Notes: generated by a model not told the origin, from the sequence alone. 64,000 nt of DNA from Astropecten irregularis (GCA_963971285.1 OZ020259.1:4712001-4776000), one strand, 5' to 3'. Positions 1-10,217 are shown, counted from the stretch's first letter. Numbers and translations: made by a program.

Positions 1-55
1 CGTCTGTCTATTTCTCTCTAATCATGTGTTGAAAACCGTTTTTCTTTTAATTAAG

Positions 56-215
56 GGTGACAGTGGGGGCGCCCTCGTGTGCCGTGATGACCTCGGTATC
101 TGGTATGAGGTCGGAATCGTCAGTGCTGTATTTGGTTGCAGTTCGAGTTACCTCCCTGGCTACTACACGAAGATATCACCCTACCTGGACTTCATAAACT
201 CCACCATGAACGGAG
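56..215 (+). CDS. Gene 1 exon: C-terminal part of trypsin domain 1 (Ser195 exon)
   Basis: The exon follows an acceptor at 54-55 and starts exactly at GDSGG, carrying the catalytic Ser195. It is 160 nt, the same length and phases (0 to 1) as the equivalent exon of gene 2 at 40799-40958. Cys201 (ALVC) and Cys220 (FGC) are present. Where trypsins have Ser-Trp-Gly at 214-216 it reads Ser-Ala-Val, an elastase-like narrowing of the S1 pocket. Residue 189 lies on an upstream exon outside the window. A donor GT follows at 216. Confidence 0.85.
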
Positions 216-3200
216 GTGCGATCTTTTTTTTCCAAGAGTTCCAACAAAAAACCATAATTTTTGGAAATGTATTAAACATAAACAAATTGCATTAATTTTT
301 ACCCCACTGAGCCCAGCTAGCTTGGTGGTATTGTGGTATGACATCTTCACTAGTAAGCAGGAGGTCGTGGATTCGAATCCCACCTGAGTCAGTGCATGAT
401 TTTCTAACGTGCACTCAAAAGCACTGAGTATGCAGTGCTAAAACATGCCTGTGAAGGGCAAGCCTAATTTGCACTCAAATCAACAAACATATAATTCTAT
501 ATGAATGTTATTTGACATATGAAAGTTAAGGGCATGCACCTCCTTCAAGAGACATTTTCCGTGCCTTCAACCTTGAAACAAAATTTCAATTTATGATGCA
601 TTGTCCTTCAGATTCCACACCTACATGCGAGGTACTTGAGGAGGCCAATAACTGCTCCGTCCTGGTGCCCTACTCCCAGACGTTCTCCACGACGCAGTCG
701 TTCTACCAGGACCTATTGGTCCGTGAGCTGGGGTTCCTGGAGACCTGCTTCGACCGTGCATACGAGATCATATGTATGCTGCTCATGCCAGGGTGTGATA
801 CGAGGGTAGGTCACGTCTAAGAGGTCAATGTCTCTGTTCTCAATCAAAACAGAGGTTACATCAAGCAGAGGTTAAATCCAACTGAGGTTACATCAAACAT
901 TGGAACCTCATTGAAACCTCATTGGATCCTCATTGAAACAAACCTCATTGGAGCATCATGGAAACCTCTTTGAAACCTCATTGAAACCTCATAAAAAAAC
1001 TCATTGAAACCTCATTGGAACCTCATTTAAAACCTCATCAAAACCTCATTAAAAACCTAATTGAAACCTCATTGAAACCTCGCTGAAACCTCGCTGAAAC
1101 CTCATTGAAACCTCATTTAAAAACCTCATTGAAACATTATTGAGACCTCATTGAGACCTCATTGAAACCTCATTGAAACCTCATTGGAACTTCATTGAAG
1201 CATCATTGAAACATCATTGAAACATCATTGAAACATCATTGAAACCTCATTAGAACCTCATCGGAACATCGTTGGAACCTCATTGAATCCTCATTGAAAA
1301 CTCATTGAAACCTCATTGAAGCATCATTGAAACCTCATTGGAACCTCATTGAAGCATCATTGAAACCTCATAGAAACCTCATTGGAACCTCATTGGAACG
1401 TCATTGAAACCTCATAGAAACCTCATTTGAACCTCATTTGAACCTCATTTGAACCTCATTTGAACCTCATTTGAACCTCATTTGAACCTCATTTGAACCT
1501 CATTGAATAATCATTGAAAACTCATTGAAACCTTAATGAAACCTCATTGGAACCTCATTGAATCCTCATTGAAAACTCATTGAAACCTCATTGTAACCTC
1601 ATTGGAACGTCATTGGAACCTCATTCAAACCTCATTGAAACCTCATTCAAAGCACATTCAAACCTCATTCAGACCTCATTCAACCGCATTCAAACCTCAT
1701 TCAGACCTCATTCAACCTCATTCAAACCTCATTTAAACCTCATTCAAACCTCATTCATACCCAATTCGAACCTCATTCAAACCTCATTGTCAACAGTACC
1801 ATACGGGATTGTACAGGCATCTCTTGGGAAGTTTTATAAAACCGTTTCCCTTAATATCTTCCTTCCACATGTTCAGGTCGTGCCTTGTCGGGAATTCTGT
1901 CAAGAATTCTTCGCCAACTGCAGTGAAACTTACCAGAACATGACCGGCTTCAATTTCAAGTCGTCCGTGAATTGTGACAACTATCCCGTCGGGCCTTCTC
2001 CCGATGCAGAGATCTGCATCAAGGGTAAGCAACAATCTTGATTTGGGTGGTTCCTCTTCTCGCATCCAGTGATGTCATTACCCTGAATTTGGACGCCTCA
2101 GTACCAGACTAGTTGCCAGTTTCAAGTTTTGCAACTGTGGGCCTCGAAATGAGGCTTGAGGCTAGGCTTGGGGTTTATTTTCTACTGCCATTTTGCGTCC
2201 TAAATGAAATGAAGGGCTTCAGATACATGGCGAAGCCAGGCTTTCTTCGGCTTCGTCATGTCATGTGTCCCAATACCGATCGTATCGTTTTGTGAGCCTC
2301 AAATGGCGGTAGCAAAATAAGCCTTGCCTCAAGCCTGGTTTCGCATAAGAGGGCCCTGATGAGAATCATGCATAATGGCATGCTGTGGTTGCATAATTGT
2401 TCCTGTACAACCGTATTGACAGATTAGCACTACTTACCAACAATATAGGTTGTCTTCACATATTGTGCTAGAAATCATTGACCATACCAATGACAGGCCT
2501 AGCCATACAGCGTCCACTGCCGCACGATGAGCTGTTGGAGTTATGCAAGTGACCGAGTAAAGCTTCCTTAGAGTTGACATCATGTACTCCAGTTCGGAGT
2601 CAGACGCCAAAAGCTGTCATCGTTATAAATCAGCCCCAACCAGTTTCCTGTATTTCTGTATGTAAGCTGTATTTCCTTACTGATTCATTGCATGTTGTAA
2701 TACTTTTGGCTTTGATAGGAGAAGATACTAGATGTAAGAAAGGCGATCCAGAGGGCGTTGTCCACGTCGACTGGGACAGTCACGTGATTTTCTCATCACC
2801 CTCGTTCCCAGCGTACGATGCCACGTTGAGATGCATGTGGCTTGTCACAGGACCCTCTACAGCCAGGGGGCTCCTCGTCAAGTTCTTGGCCATGGATTAC
2901 GGTGTCGAGCAGCAGAACGCTCTTGTCATAGGGCACGGTCACAGGTTTGGTAAACTGACCACAATGCTGGAGAGATACACTGGCGAGCATAAAGCACGCC
3001 CTCTGTTGGTCGGATCGAATGAGGCCTGGATCATGTACGCCACTGGTGGCGCCCCAGAGGTTACAGCCAATATCACGGAGGAGAAAGGCGCTGATTGGCC
3101 GGGAGGTTTTCAACTGGAGATCCATGCTACCAATATTACAGGTATGACTCGATCCATAACCAGGGGTCGATTTATAGATTTGTGTTGTGACAACATACGT

Positions 3201-6200
3201 TGCCTAGCAATTAAGATTGATTCACACTCAAGATCAATGTTAGTGCTAATCGTGAAACCGATCCTGAAACAAAACGATTTATCTTACACTATAAGTATTG
3301 AAGCCAATTTGACTGGGGTCGATTTCATCAAACTCATCGTACCTTACTATAAATCATAGAACTTGTATTGCAGCCCTACTTAGACGTCGATGGATACGGT
3401 GGGTTATCCTTCGTAACTCCAGTTACGAGCGATCTTAGGGCTTCATGAAATCTACCCATGGAAATGTAGTTATGGTATTAAACGTCTAACTCTACCAGAT
3501 TCTAAGTGGGTAATCTGATAACTTAAAACATTATACACTTTGCATGTGCACACTTCAAAGTTCAAACACTTGTCTCCTGTTGTACACACCACAATATGGA
3601 CGTTTCCAAATAGTGCGCCACCAAGAGTTTGCAAAGCGTTGGCCAATCACAATGCACAGAATCTGTCGGCCCTTTCCAGACGCACATTGGGTCAACAAAA
3701 TTCCACGCATTGTGATTGGCTAACGCATTTCAAACTCTTGGTGGCGCACTATTTGGAATCGCCCGTATTAAATGTTTGCCAGGATGTGAAATCTTACCAA
3801 AATGTTGAAATCATATACACCAGGGGCCAGTTTTATGGAGCTGTTAAGCACACAAAATTGCTTAGCACAAAATGTCTTGCTCAATAAAACAAACTACTTT
3901 AAAAACACTCCATTTGATATTCATGGTCAGCGAACAACAGCCAAAGAACAATCTAAAGCGGGCATAACACATTGGCATTTGGTTAGCCTGTTGTATTCAT
4001 CAAGACAGAAGATTCATGCTTAGCAAGTTTCTGTGCTAAGCAAGGCCTTGAAATTGGCCTATACCCTAGTGGGAAAGGTGAGCATGACTCCTAGTTATAT
4101 TTTCTGTATGAAATGACCCATAGATGTCAGCGAGTTATGCACTGAGCACGTGCTGTCATCTGATTTGACTACAATGCCCGCCGGGTGGTACTGTGACGGG
4201 TTTCCCGATTGCCCGTCAGGGAAGGATGAGATGGACTGCCCTTCCGTGTGGCAAAACCAATCGTGTAAGTAGACGGACCATTGTAATGATTTACAGATTA
4301 GTACATTCGGGACGACAGCAGAGACGTATGAAGTAGCCATTACAAAAACATTTGTTTTAATCTGAGACAAAAAATAGCTGTAATTTGTCACAAAGCAAAA
4401 CCAAAACTTGTTTATCAGTACCACTGAAATATTATGGAAATAAAAGCTTCCCTTTTATCTAGAAGTGTGATACTGATTATCTGTATTATTCTTTAATCAC
4501 AGCAACATTTAAGATATTTCGGTGGGATAGATTGTACAGCTAACAAAACGTTTGCCTTAATGGTAACCTCATACTTTGGTTTTTGCCAAAGAAATGCAGA
4601 TTCATGGGCAGACATCTGTGAAACTTCCAGTCCCAAACCGTGTTTCAATGTTTGACCAAAATTGTGAAAATCCCTCGCACTATTTCAAATCTTTTCATAG
4701 GATCTTTGATCTCCCTGAGATCAAAACTGTTTTTATTTTCCTTTGGTTTACATGTATCAGTCTTTTCTGGATAAATATAGCATTTCAACGGTATGTTTCT
4801 ACCATCACCATCTTTATAACCCTGTAAGTTATATGTAAATCTGTGAAGATCTCTGCTTTGGTATGCTGCCAAATTATGATGTTAACTTATTAAGAAGTAA
4901 CACAACCTTTCTGTGATGCTTAAGGTTACTGGGAGTAGTTTCCGTTTGTGTAAACCGCCAAGGACAAACACTTTACAGCTTTCCAACATGACTATCGGTG
5001 TCCGTATGTCCTAGATTTTCTGAACTCGTCTACTTGCGGTCGAAAGGAAGCAGCGGGTGACCGCCCATCCTCTGCCCGCATCGTGGGTGGATCACCCGCC
5101 TCGGAGGGCTCCTGGCCCTGGATGGTCTCCATCAGAGATGCTGCTGGCACCCACTGGTGTGGAGGTACCCTCATATCCGAGTACTGGGTCATCACAGCCG
5201 CACACTGCTTGTAAGAACCTTCCCCATTTCCGAAAGTGGCGCCCACTTTCATTTGTATTGTGGGCGCAAATTTCTCAGCAGGATTATAGGTACACGAACA
5301 AAAAGCGTAATACAGCGGCCTATTTAAAGAAACGCGAAGACGCGTCTTAGGAAGGGTAACTCGTCCTATGTCAGGACGCGTCCTAGGATCGATTTCACCA
5401 AAGTTAAGACGCTTTCAACGCATCTCAACTTCCATAGCAATTCAATTCAATTCAATTCAATTCAATATTTTATTTCATCACATTTAAAAAACTTTAAAAG
5501 TGAAATTCGTTTTCCCTATGTGCACATATAAAAACAATATACATTACAATATACGAATTTTACACACAAGACCACATGTTACTTTTATAAGACAACGAAG
5601 ATAATAAAAATGAAGAAAGATATTAACTATATAGGCAAAATTAATTCGTTAAAAAAAGGGCAGACTTTAAAAACATAATGTTAAGTATATTTGAAAAAAT
5701 GTCATTTAAAAAAAACCTTGCGGCTGAACTCGTCTTAACTTAAGATAGGTCTGAGGGTCGTCTTATCTTGTCACTTTATTTCACAGTATTAAACATATAG
5801 AACGTCATCTGTCAATGTACAGAACCGCTCTTCCACATTAAACTAAACTTGGTCGGCACTGCCCTACTTTACCCAGTAATCTTGTCACTAGATCTTCATT
5901 GAAACTATGTTTTCTGCTATGCGATTCCAGGGGCAAATTTCATAGAGCTGCTTAAGCACTGAAATTTGCGTAAGCACCATAAACCTTAGTTGCTAAATGA
6001 AATTATCGTACCAACCAAAACTCCTTGTGAATGATATGCTCAGCAAACAATGGCCGAATACAAGTCAAAAGCAGTAAACGTCACATGGAAATTTGGATTT
6101 GCAATCCTGTTTGATCAAGGAAGACTTCTCATGCTTAAAGGGTCTCTGCAATGGGAATATAATGACTTGAACACGTGCCAATAAAATAAAACTGTAGATG

Positions 6201-9200
6201 GGGATTGTGATTTTACCCACTTCCTCACACTGATTCAGGGTTAAAAACAGGTTTTTTGGTTTGTATGCTAATTAGGATTTCCATATTCATGAGCAAAACT
6301 GTGATGTCATCTGGGGAACTGAGAGCAGTAACTCAATTGATTTGTGCACAAAAAGTTGCGGTTGTTTTATATGTTTTCTTACAGACCTTTTCCTCCTCAA
6401 TGGGTTTTATTTTGCCTAATATGTTCCTTTCACTCAACTGGTGGTTGTTTATTTTTATTTTTTCATTATTTTTTTGCTGTTGGTATGAGTATGAGTATCC
6501 CGCGTTTTACAAAACCATTAAGTAAAACCAAATGCTGGTTTGAAACCAAAATAAGACTTGCCTTTCATTATCTGTCAGTATATTCTCTGTATGAAGGCAG
6601 TAAAATAACCTGACTGAAAAAAAAAACACTACATGAACCCTTTAAGTAAATTTTGTTTTGCTAAGTAGCTCTATGAAATGGGCCCAGACCTGTGCTGTTG
6701 TTTTCATGTCTTTCAGAGAGTTCATGGACAACGTAGTCCTGGGTGATCTGAGCTTATATTCCCCGTCGGCGTTTCACGTCAGCGTTAGGATCAAGGACGT
6801 GTACATCCCATATGCTTTCGACAGCGAAACCTTACTTTACGACGTGGCCCTGGTCAGGCTGGCTCATCCGGTACAGCTAGACGAGCACATCAGCACCGCC
6901 TGCCTGCCCGAACCTGGTCTGAGGTTGGCCGGGAACACAAGCTGCGTGATCGCCGGCTGGGGCTACACCGAGGAATCAGGTATACATCGCCCACCATTTT
7001 TGTATGACTTCTAGGGTCGATTTCACCAAACTCATCGTAACTTACTATCAGTCGTAGGACTTTTGATGCATTGCAGCCCTAGGTGGGATAGGCCCCTTAC
7101 GATGAATAATCTGTCGTAACTGGAGTTACGATCGATCGTAGGGCTTCGTGAAATCGACCCCTGTCCTCATTATAGGCTGGAGTGTGAAGATGTAAATCAG
7201 GCATGACTTTGATTGAATGCCGGTCATGTTGAGATGAATTCCAAGCAAGCCACTGATTCTCGCTAGCCTATGGTCTGCTGGCTAGACATCTTAAACCAAA
7301 TTTTAAAAACGAATAAGTTTTTTTACCAGAATCCGACAAAAAGAGGCCTAGGCCTACCTAAAAGCTTTATCAGGGTCCAATCTCACAGCCCTGCTTAGCA
7401 CAAAAAATCTGCTAACCATTACATTTCTTAGAATAACAACAACAGGATTTTTACAACCAAATGTCCATGTATCGTGTATCACTTGTGATTGATCTTTGGC
7501 TGTTGTTAGCTGACTATGAATATCAAATGAAATTTTTAATGATGATTTCTTTTATTGGGCTTAACTTTTTTGTGCTAATCAATTTTTTGGTGCTTAGCAG
7601 CTCCATGAAATTGGCATCCGGTCTACAAACAAGGAGAAAGAGTATAACTTTAGTCTGGATTTATTCATTTTATTTTTTCAATTGTTAATGATGGTTTAAT
7701 TGTTTCATTGGGCAAGCCATTTTTGTGCTAAGCAATTTTTGTTGTGCTTAGCAGCTTCATGAAATTGGCCCCAGGTCTACGAACCAAGAGAAAGAGTATA
7801 CTTTAGTCTGGATTTATTTATTTGATTTTTTGCAATATAAATTATTGTTAATGATGGTTTAATTCTTTCATTGGGCAAGACATTTTTGTGCTAAGCATTT
7901 TTTTGTGCTTAGCAGCTCCATGAAATTGGCCCCAGGTCTACGAACCAAGAGCATAGCTTCAGCCTGGATTTACTTATTTCATTTTTTTTTCATCACTCAC
8001 AGGTGACCTTTCTGCCATTCTTCAAGAAGTGGAGATACCGATCCTTGGTCAGGACATCTGTCAGAATCTTCTGCCGTACCCAAACGTATCAGTAGAGGGC
8101 GTTTTCCTATGTGCTGGCTATTTGCAAGGATCTGTAGACGCGTGTCAGGTACCGTGCGGCATCATCCACTCATTCCTATAGGTTGCACCCAAGTAAATAA
8201 ACTCCCATAGACAACAGTGGTAAATACTCCAACTTCAAAAATCATTTAAAAATAGACAGAACTCTCACAGCGGTTCAAGTTGCACAGAAAAATGATGATG
8301 AACATGTCACCTTTCATTTTCTTTTCATTTTATGGTAGGGTAACCATTGAATTTTTGAGATATACTCATTCACAGCTGACCACCCCTAAAACAAGGTATG
8401 GATCACTCCAGTCAAAGAAACCATTTAAAAAAAAAAAACATCCCTCTGCAAAGCGGCTGAAATAGACCCACTTTTTCACCCAATTGCATCAAAAATGGTC
8501 ACAAATGGAAGCCCAGAGTCCAGGCAGGAGGTCCAGTGCCATATTTCTTCAATCCTTCATTTTCATAGCTCTCACAACTCTCTTATTTAAAATATATTGA
8601 GTTGCTTAACTTTTATTCATGAGCTCGGCGGACGGATTTTGGCACTATTTACTTGGGTGCACCCTATAGACCTTCCTTTTGTGTACAAACATTGACTTGC
8701 TGGTTGGCAATACCTGGTATGGGCAGCCAAATGTTGCAAATCATTTCGTCTTCTTGACAGACGGGGTGACCACATTCAACTTAATAATTTGCAAACTTTC
8801 CATAGCTGTACAAATTCATACCATCATTGCTTGTGTTGTTTTCATTACATTCAGCACTATCTTTCAACGTTTATGAAACAATGTGTACGAATCGTGTACA
8901 AATTGTGGTTATTTTTTATGCCCGGCTGTGATGGCTCACCATAGTTTCCGCCATTCTGGTTGGCAAAAACTCGGGCTGTGACGTTGCAAACGAAAAGTCT
9001 ATATCATTTCATTTGGGCCTGCCTTGCTACAGAAACATGATTCGATGTAGGATCCGGTGATATGATAATCAGAGCAAACTGTGTTGCATAGGGAAAATAT
9101 TGTGCACAGAGGAGCACTAGGATTAGTGATACTGGGATAAGATGTCAAGACATTGATTGCTTTGCTTTGGTCTAGGTCCCTCTTTCACCATATCACCCCT

Positions 9201-10217
9201 AAGGAATGGACCTTTAGGTGATACGGTAAAGAGATCATATACTCAGGTAATAGTCTGGTTCCTTGCTTATAGTGTCTAGCCGTAAGCCAGTGCTGAACTT
9301 TACCAAACACTAGGAATAATCTTAAGATAAGTTGTCAGTATCACCATAATGATTCGTATTGTGACATCACACTTTAATTTACCATTAATTAGCAATCTTA
9401 GTGATTCGTGAAATTAGCCCCATACAGACAAGTAAAGCCCACCGCACACTATACGATCCGACATTCCGACTAGGACCCGACTGGTTTTTGGAAGGATCGC
9501 AAAGCATTCTGGGAGTCTTAACCGTGATTGTTCCCAGTCGAAGACCCACTCTGATGGCCAGTCGGCAAGATTCGACTGTCGAATCACGGTTAAGACTCCC
9601 AGAATGCTTTGCGATCCTTCCAAAAACCAGTCGGGTCGTAGTCGGATCGTATAGTGTGCGGTGGGCTTAAGGTAATTGCCTTATGTGCTGTCATTTCCAT
9701 ACATTTGGGTGACTTTAAAACACTTGAGCTTTTACCTATGACCAAAAACGAACGGGAACTGAAACCTGTTTCCCAGAGTTCAAGATAACACCCATTCTTT
9801 ATCTCCTGACCAAGTTTTTGTCTTATTTCGATATTAAACTCGATCGCCTATCAGTCGAAATGTTGAAATGCCAACAGGGCTTAGATAAGGGCCGTTGTAT
9901 CTCCTTCAAAGATACTGTTGATGTAGACCCAATACATTTCCCATGAGACAAAACAACACACAATTCCCTTCATCAATGTTCTGTACGTAAATCTTTTTTC
10001 ATGATTTCCATACCAGGGGGACAGCGGCGGCCCACTGATGTACCGAGATGACCAAGGGAGGTGGTCAGTGGTGGGAGTGACCAGCTTTGGCGAAGGCTGC
10101 GCCCAGTCAAACGCCCCAGGGTACTACGCAGACATCGCTGGGTTCATGGAGGACGCACTGGCTGTGCTGGCTGGTGAAGATCATCCAGAGATGCACAGAA
10201 TCAGTATTTATGCATAG
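56..10217 (+). CDS. Gene 1 (5' partial): tandem-protease mosaic, trypsin-Frizzled-CUB-LDLa-trypsin, corin/polyserase-like
   Basis: Nine exons join in frame: 56-215, 612-805, 1877-2024, 2719-3141, 4124-4264, 5015-5210, 6717-6979, 8003-8148, 10017-10217 (1872 nt, 623 residues plus stop). Every junction is GT-AG and phases match. The product ends one S1 peptidase domain, then has a Frizzled cysteine-rich domain, CUB, LDL-receptor class A repeat and a second complete S1 domain with cleavage site SSAR/IVGG, His (TAAHC), Asp (YDVAL), Ser (GDSGG) and Asp189 (VDACQ), so trypsin-like specificity after Arg/Lys is expected. Several N-glycosylation sites (NCS, NMT, NIT) fit an extracellular protein. By family knowledge such mosaics are membrane or secreted processing proteases; the substrate is unknown. 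Gene 2 is its downstream tandem paralogue, which suggests that the missing 5' end holds a transmembrane and SEA region. Oddities: a four-cysteine LDLa, loss of Cys201 in trypsin 2, and Ala215/Val216 in trypsin 1. Confidence 0.85.
302..475 (+). mobile_element. tRNA-derived SINE, type 1
   Basis: It contains an A-box-like TAGCTTGGTGG and a B-box-like GGATTCGAATCCC about 50 bases apart, then a shared body (GCACTGAGTATGCAGT). The same body occurs at 14432-14598 and 61270-61455. Confidence 0.65.
612..805 (+). CDS. Gene 1 exon: Frizzled CRD, first half
   Basis: Phase 1 in, phase 0 out. It encodes cysteines 1 to 5 of a Frizzled domain: TPTC, NNC, LETC, EIIC and PGC, with the typical YSQTF-like stretch and a helix ([11 protein letters not shown]) between them. 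An NCS glycosylation site is present. The intron that follows (806-1876) splits the Frizzled domain and is filled by a minisatellite; gene 2 has no intron at this place. Confidence 0.85.
850..1790 (+). repeat. Minisatellite of about 10-11 bp inside the Frizzled-domain intron
   Basis: About 85 imperfect units of ACCTCATTGAA fill most of the intron between the two Frizzled exons of gene 1. Local subfamilies occur (GAACCTCATTT at 1430-1500, ACCTCATTCA at 1620-1780), showing that stretches were amplified separately. Confidence 0.9.
1877..2024 (+). CDS. Gene 1 exon: Frizzled CRD, second half
   Basis: The exon begins after CAG at 1874-1876 with VVPCREFC, the hallmark of the second half of Frizzled domains, and carries cysteines 6 to 10 (VPC, EFC, ANC, VNC, EIC). 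With the preceding exon this gives the full set of ten cysteines. It ends in phase 1 (AAG G) before gtaagc. Confidence 0.85.
2136..2353. mobile_element. Family R palindromic element
   Basis: GAAATGAGGCTTGAGGCTAG and CCTTGCCTCAAGCCTGGTTT ends; the second copy is at 55100-55320. Confidence 0.8.
2719..3141 (+). CDS. Gene 1 exon: CUB domain
   Basis: One 423-nt, phase 1-1 exon encodes about 140 residues that read as a CUB domain: an N-terminal Cys (TRCKKG), a second Cys about 40 residues on (LRCMW) followed by the WxVTGP strand, a hydrophobic-alternating barrel, then GGFQLEIHA near the end. Only two cysteines are seen, so the second CUB disulfide is absent. NIT sites occur near the C-terminus. 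The gene 2 counterpart is split into two exons. Confidence 0.8.
3312..3462. mobile_element. Family B palindromic element (about 150 bp)
   Basis: Family B has inverted ends GGGGTCGATTTCACCAAACT and a CGTAACTCGAGTTACGATCG centre arm. Copies also lie at 7013, 23625-24145 (split), 37663, 55519 and 62726. Confidence 0.8.
3600..3768. mobile_element. Family E palindromic element
   Basis: TTCCAAATAGTGCGCCACCA and TGGTGGCGCACTATTTGGAA are exact inverted ends; the inner arm is GCGTTGGCCAATCACAATGC. Confidence 0.85.
3822..4062. mobile_element. Family A palindromic element (about 240 bp)
   Basis: Family A has inverted ends GGGGCCAATTTCATGAAGCT with an inner GCTAAGCACAAAAATTTGCT and a conserved TTCATGGTCAGCGAACAACA, and no open frame. 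This copy is between the CUB and LDLa exons of gene 1. Confidence 0.8.
4124..4264 (+). CDS. Gene 1 exon: degenerate LDL-receptor class A repeat
   Basis: A phase 1-1 exon of 141 nt. The second half is canonical (WYCDGFPDC, then GKDEMDC), including the acidic residues that bind calcium in LDLa repeats. The first half has only Cys1 (ELC); the places of Cys2 and Cys3 look like Ser and Thr (TTMPAGWYC against CxPxxWxC). A perfect gtaagt donor follows at 4265. Confidence 0.75.
4562..4878. mobile_element. Family C element (MITE-like, about 340 bp)
   Basis: Family C has inverted ends reading AAAGGTAATATCATACTTTG and a conserved core: GGTGCCCACTTTTTGAGAAA, GATCTTTTAAAAGATCAAAA, TTTCTGGATAAATACAGCAT, TATAGGTAAATCTGTGAAGA. 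No open frame is shared between copies, so it is a non-autonomous element. This copy lies between the LDLa and trypsin exons of gene 1. Confidence 0.75.
5015..5210 (+). CDS. Gene 1 exon: trypsin domain 2, activation site and His57
   Basis: It encodes STCG (Cys1, which pairs with Cys122 to hold the pro-region after cleavage), activation site [24 protein letters not shown] and VITAAHC with catalytic His57. Phase 1 in, phase 2 out, the same as the gene 2 exon at 36939-37143. Confidence 0.9.
5432..5600 (-). mobile_element. Possible 3' tail of a LINE
   Basis: Read on the minus strand, an AATAAA-containing end runs into five or more tandem GAATT-type units (5432-5465), a form common at CR1/L2-type LINE 3' ends. 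No coding part is recognisable. Confidence 0.35.
5928..6690. mobile_element. Family A element interrupted by another element
   Basis: The left part (5928-6140, GGGGCAAATTTCATAGAGCT) and right end (6640-6690, AGTAGCTCTATGAAATGGGC) are separated by a 500-bp element (about 6140-6640) whose reverse-strand twin is at 63062-63575. Confidence 0.75.
6717..6979 (+). CDS. Gene 1 exon: trypsin domain 2, Asp102 exon
   Basis: It encodes the strand with catalytic Asp102 ([14 protein letters not shown]), Cys122 (STACLP), and Cys136 in [15 protein letters not shown]. Phase 2 in, phase 1 out. It is preceded by tttcag at 6711-6716 and lies right after the end of a split palindromic repeat (5928-6690). Confidence 0.9.
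7013..7164. mobile_element. Family B element
   Basis: AGGGTCGATTTCACCAAACT and GCTTCGTGAAATCGACCCCT ends, 33 bases after the donor of gene 1 exon 6717-6979. Confidence 0.85.
7372..7990. mobile_element. Family A element with its right end present three times
   Basis: Blocks of about 140 bases repeat in tandem (about 7540-7685, 7686-7850, 7851-7990), each with ATGATGGTTTAATT or a close variant, GTGCTTAGCAGCTCCATGAAATTGG in part, then GTCTACGAACCAAGAG and CTGGATTTA. The last block abuts the acceptor region of gene 1 exon 8003. Confidence 0.75.
8003..8148 (+). CDS. Gene 1 exon: trypsin domain 2, Asp189 exon
   Basis: It encodes LQEVEIPIL, Cys168 (QDICQ), Cys182 (VFLCAGY) and the S1-pocket segment VDACQ, whose Asp189 predicts cleavage after Arg or Lys. 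Phase 1 in, phase 0 out. Confidence 0.9.
8190..8665. mobile_element. Family H palindromic element
   Basis: TTGCACCCAAGTAAATAAAC and ATTTACTTGGGTGCACC ends; the second copy is nested in family G at 24745-25183. It starts about 35 bases after the donor of gene 1 exon 8003-8148. Confidence 0.85.
8667..9005. mobile_element. Family O palindromic element
   Basis: TAGACCTTCCTTTTGTGTAC and TGCAAACGAAAAGTCTATA ends. Related copies are at 20934-21254 and, reversed, 52904-53222. Confidence 0.75.
9432..9668. mobile_element. Palindromic element with CACACTATACGATCCGAC ends
   Basis: GCCCACCGCACACTATACGA and TCGTATAGTGTGCGGTGGGC are exact inverted ends of a 235-bp near-perfect palindrome; the long open frames on both strands are a consequence of that symmetry. 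Confidence 0.9.
10017..10217 (+). CDS. Gene 1 terminal exon: Ser195 of trypsin domain 2 and stop
   Basis: It starts GDSGGPLMY with Ser195; Tyr replaces the usual Cys201, leaving Cys136 without its partner. SFGEGC and PGYYADI follow (Phe215, Gly216, Cys220, Gly226 as in trypsins). The frame continues through a potential phase-1 donor (G/gtgaag at 10173) placed where the other copies of this exon splice, adds 14 residues ([14 protein letters not shown]) and stops at TAG 10215-10217. Confidence 0.85.
   Translation, partial: GDSGGPLMYRDDQGRWSVVGVTSFGEGCAQSNAPGYYADIAGFMEDALAVLAGEDHPEMHRISIYA

Noticed and set aside
302..390. tRNA gene
   Set aside because: A- and B-box-like motifs are present, but the arms do not pair convincingly and the unit recurs with a shared non-tRNA body, so it is a SINE.
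9401..9670. Overlapping frames on both strands with similar proteins
   Set aside because: Consequence of the 235-bp near-perfect palindrome at 9432-9668.
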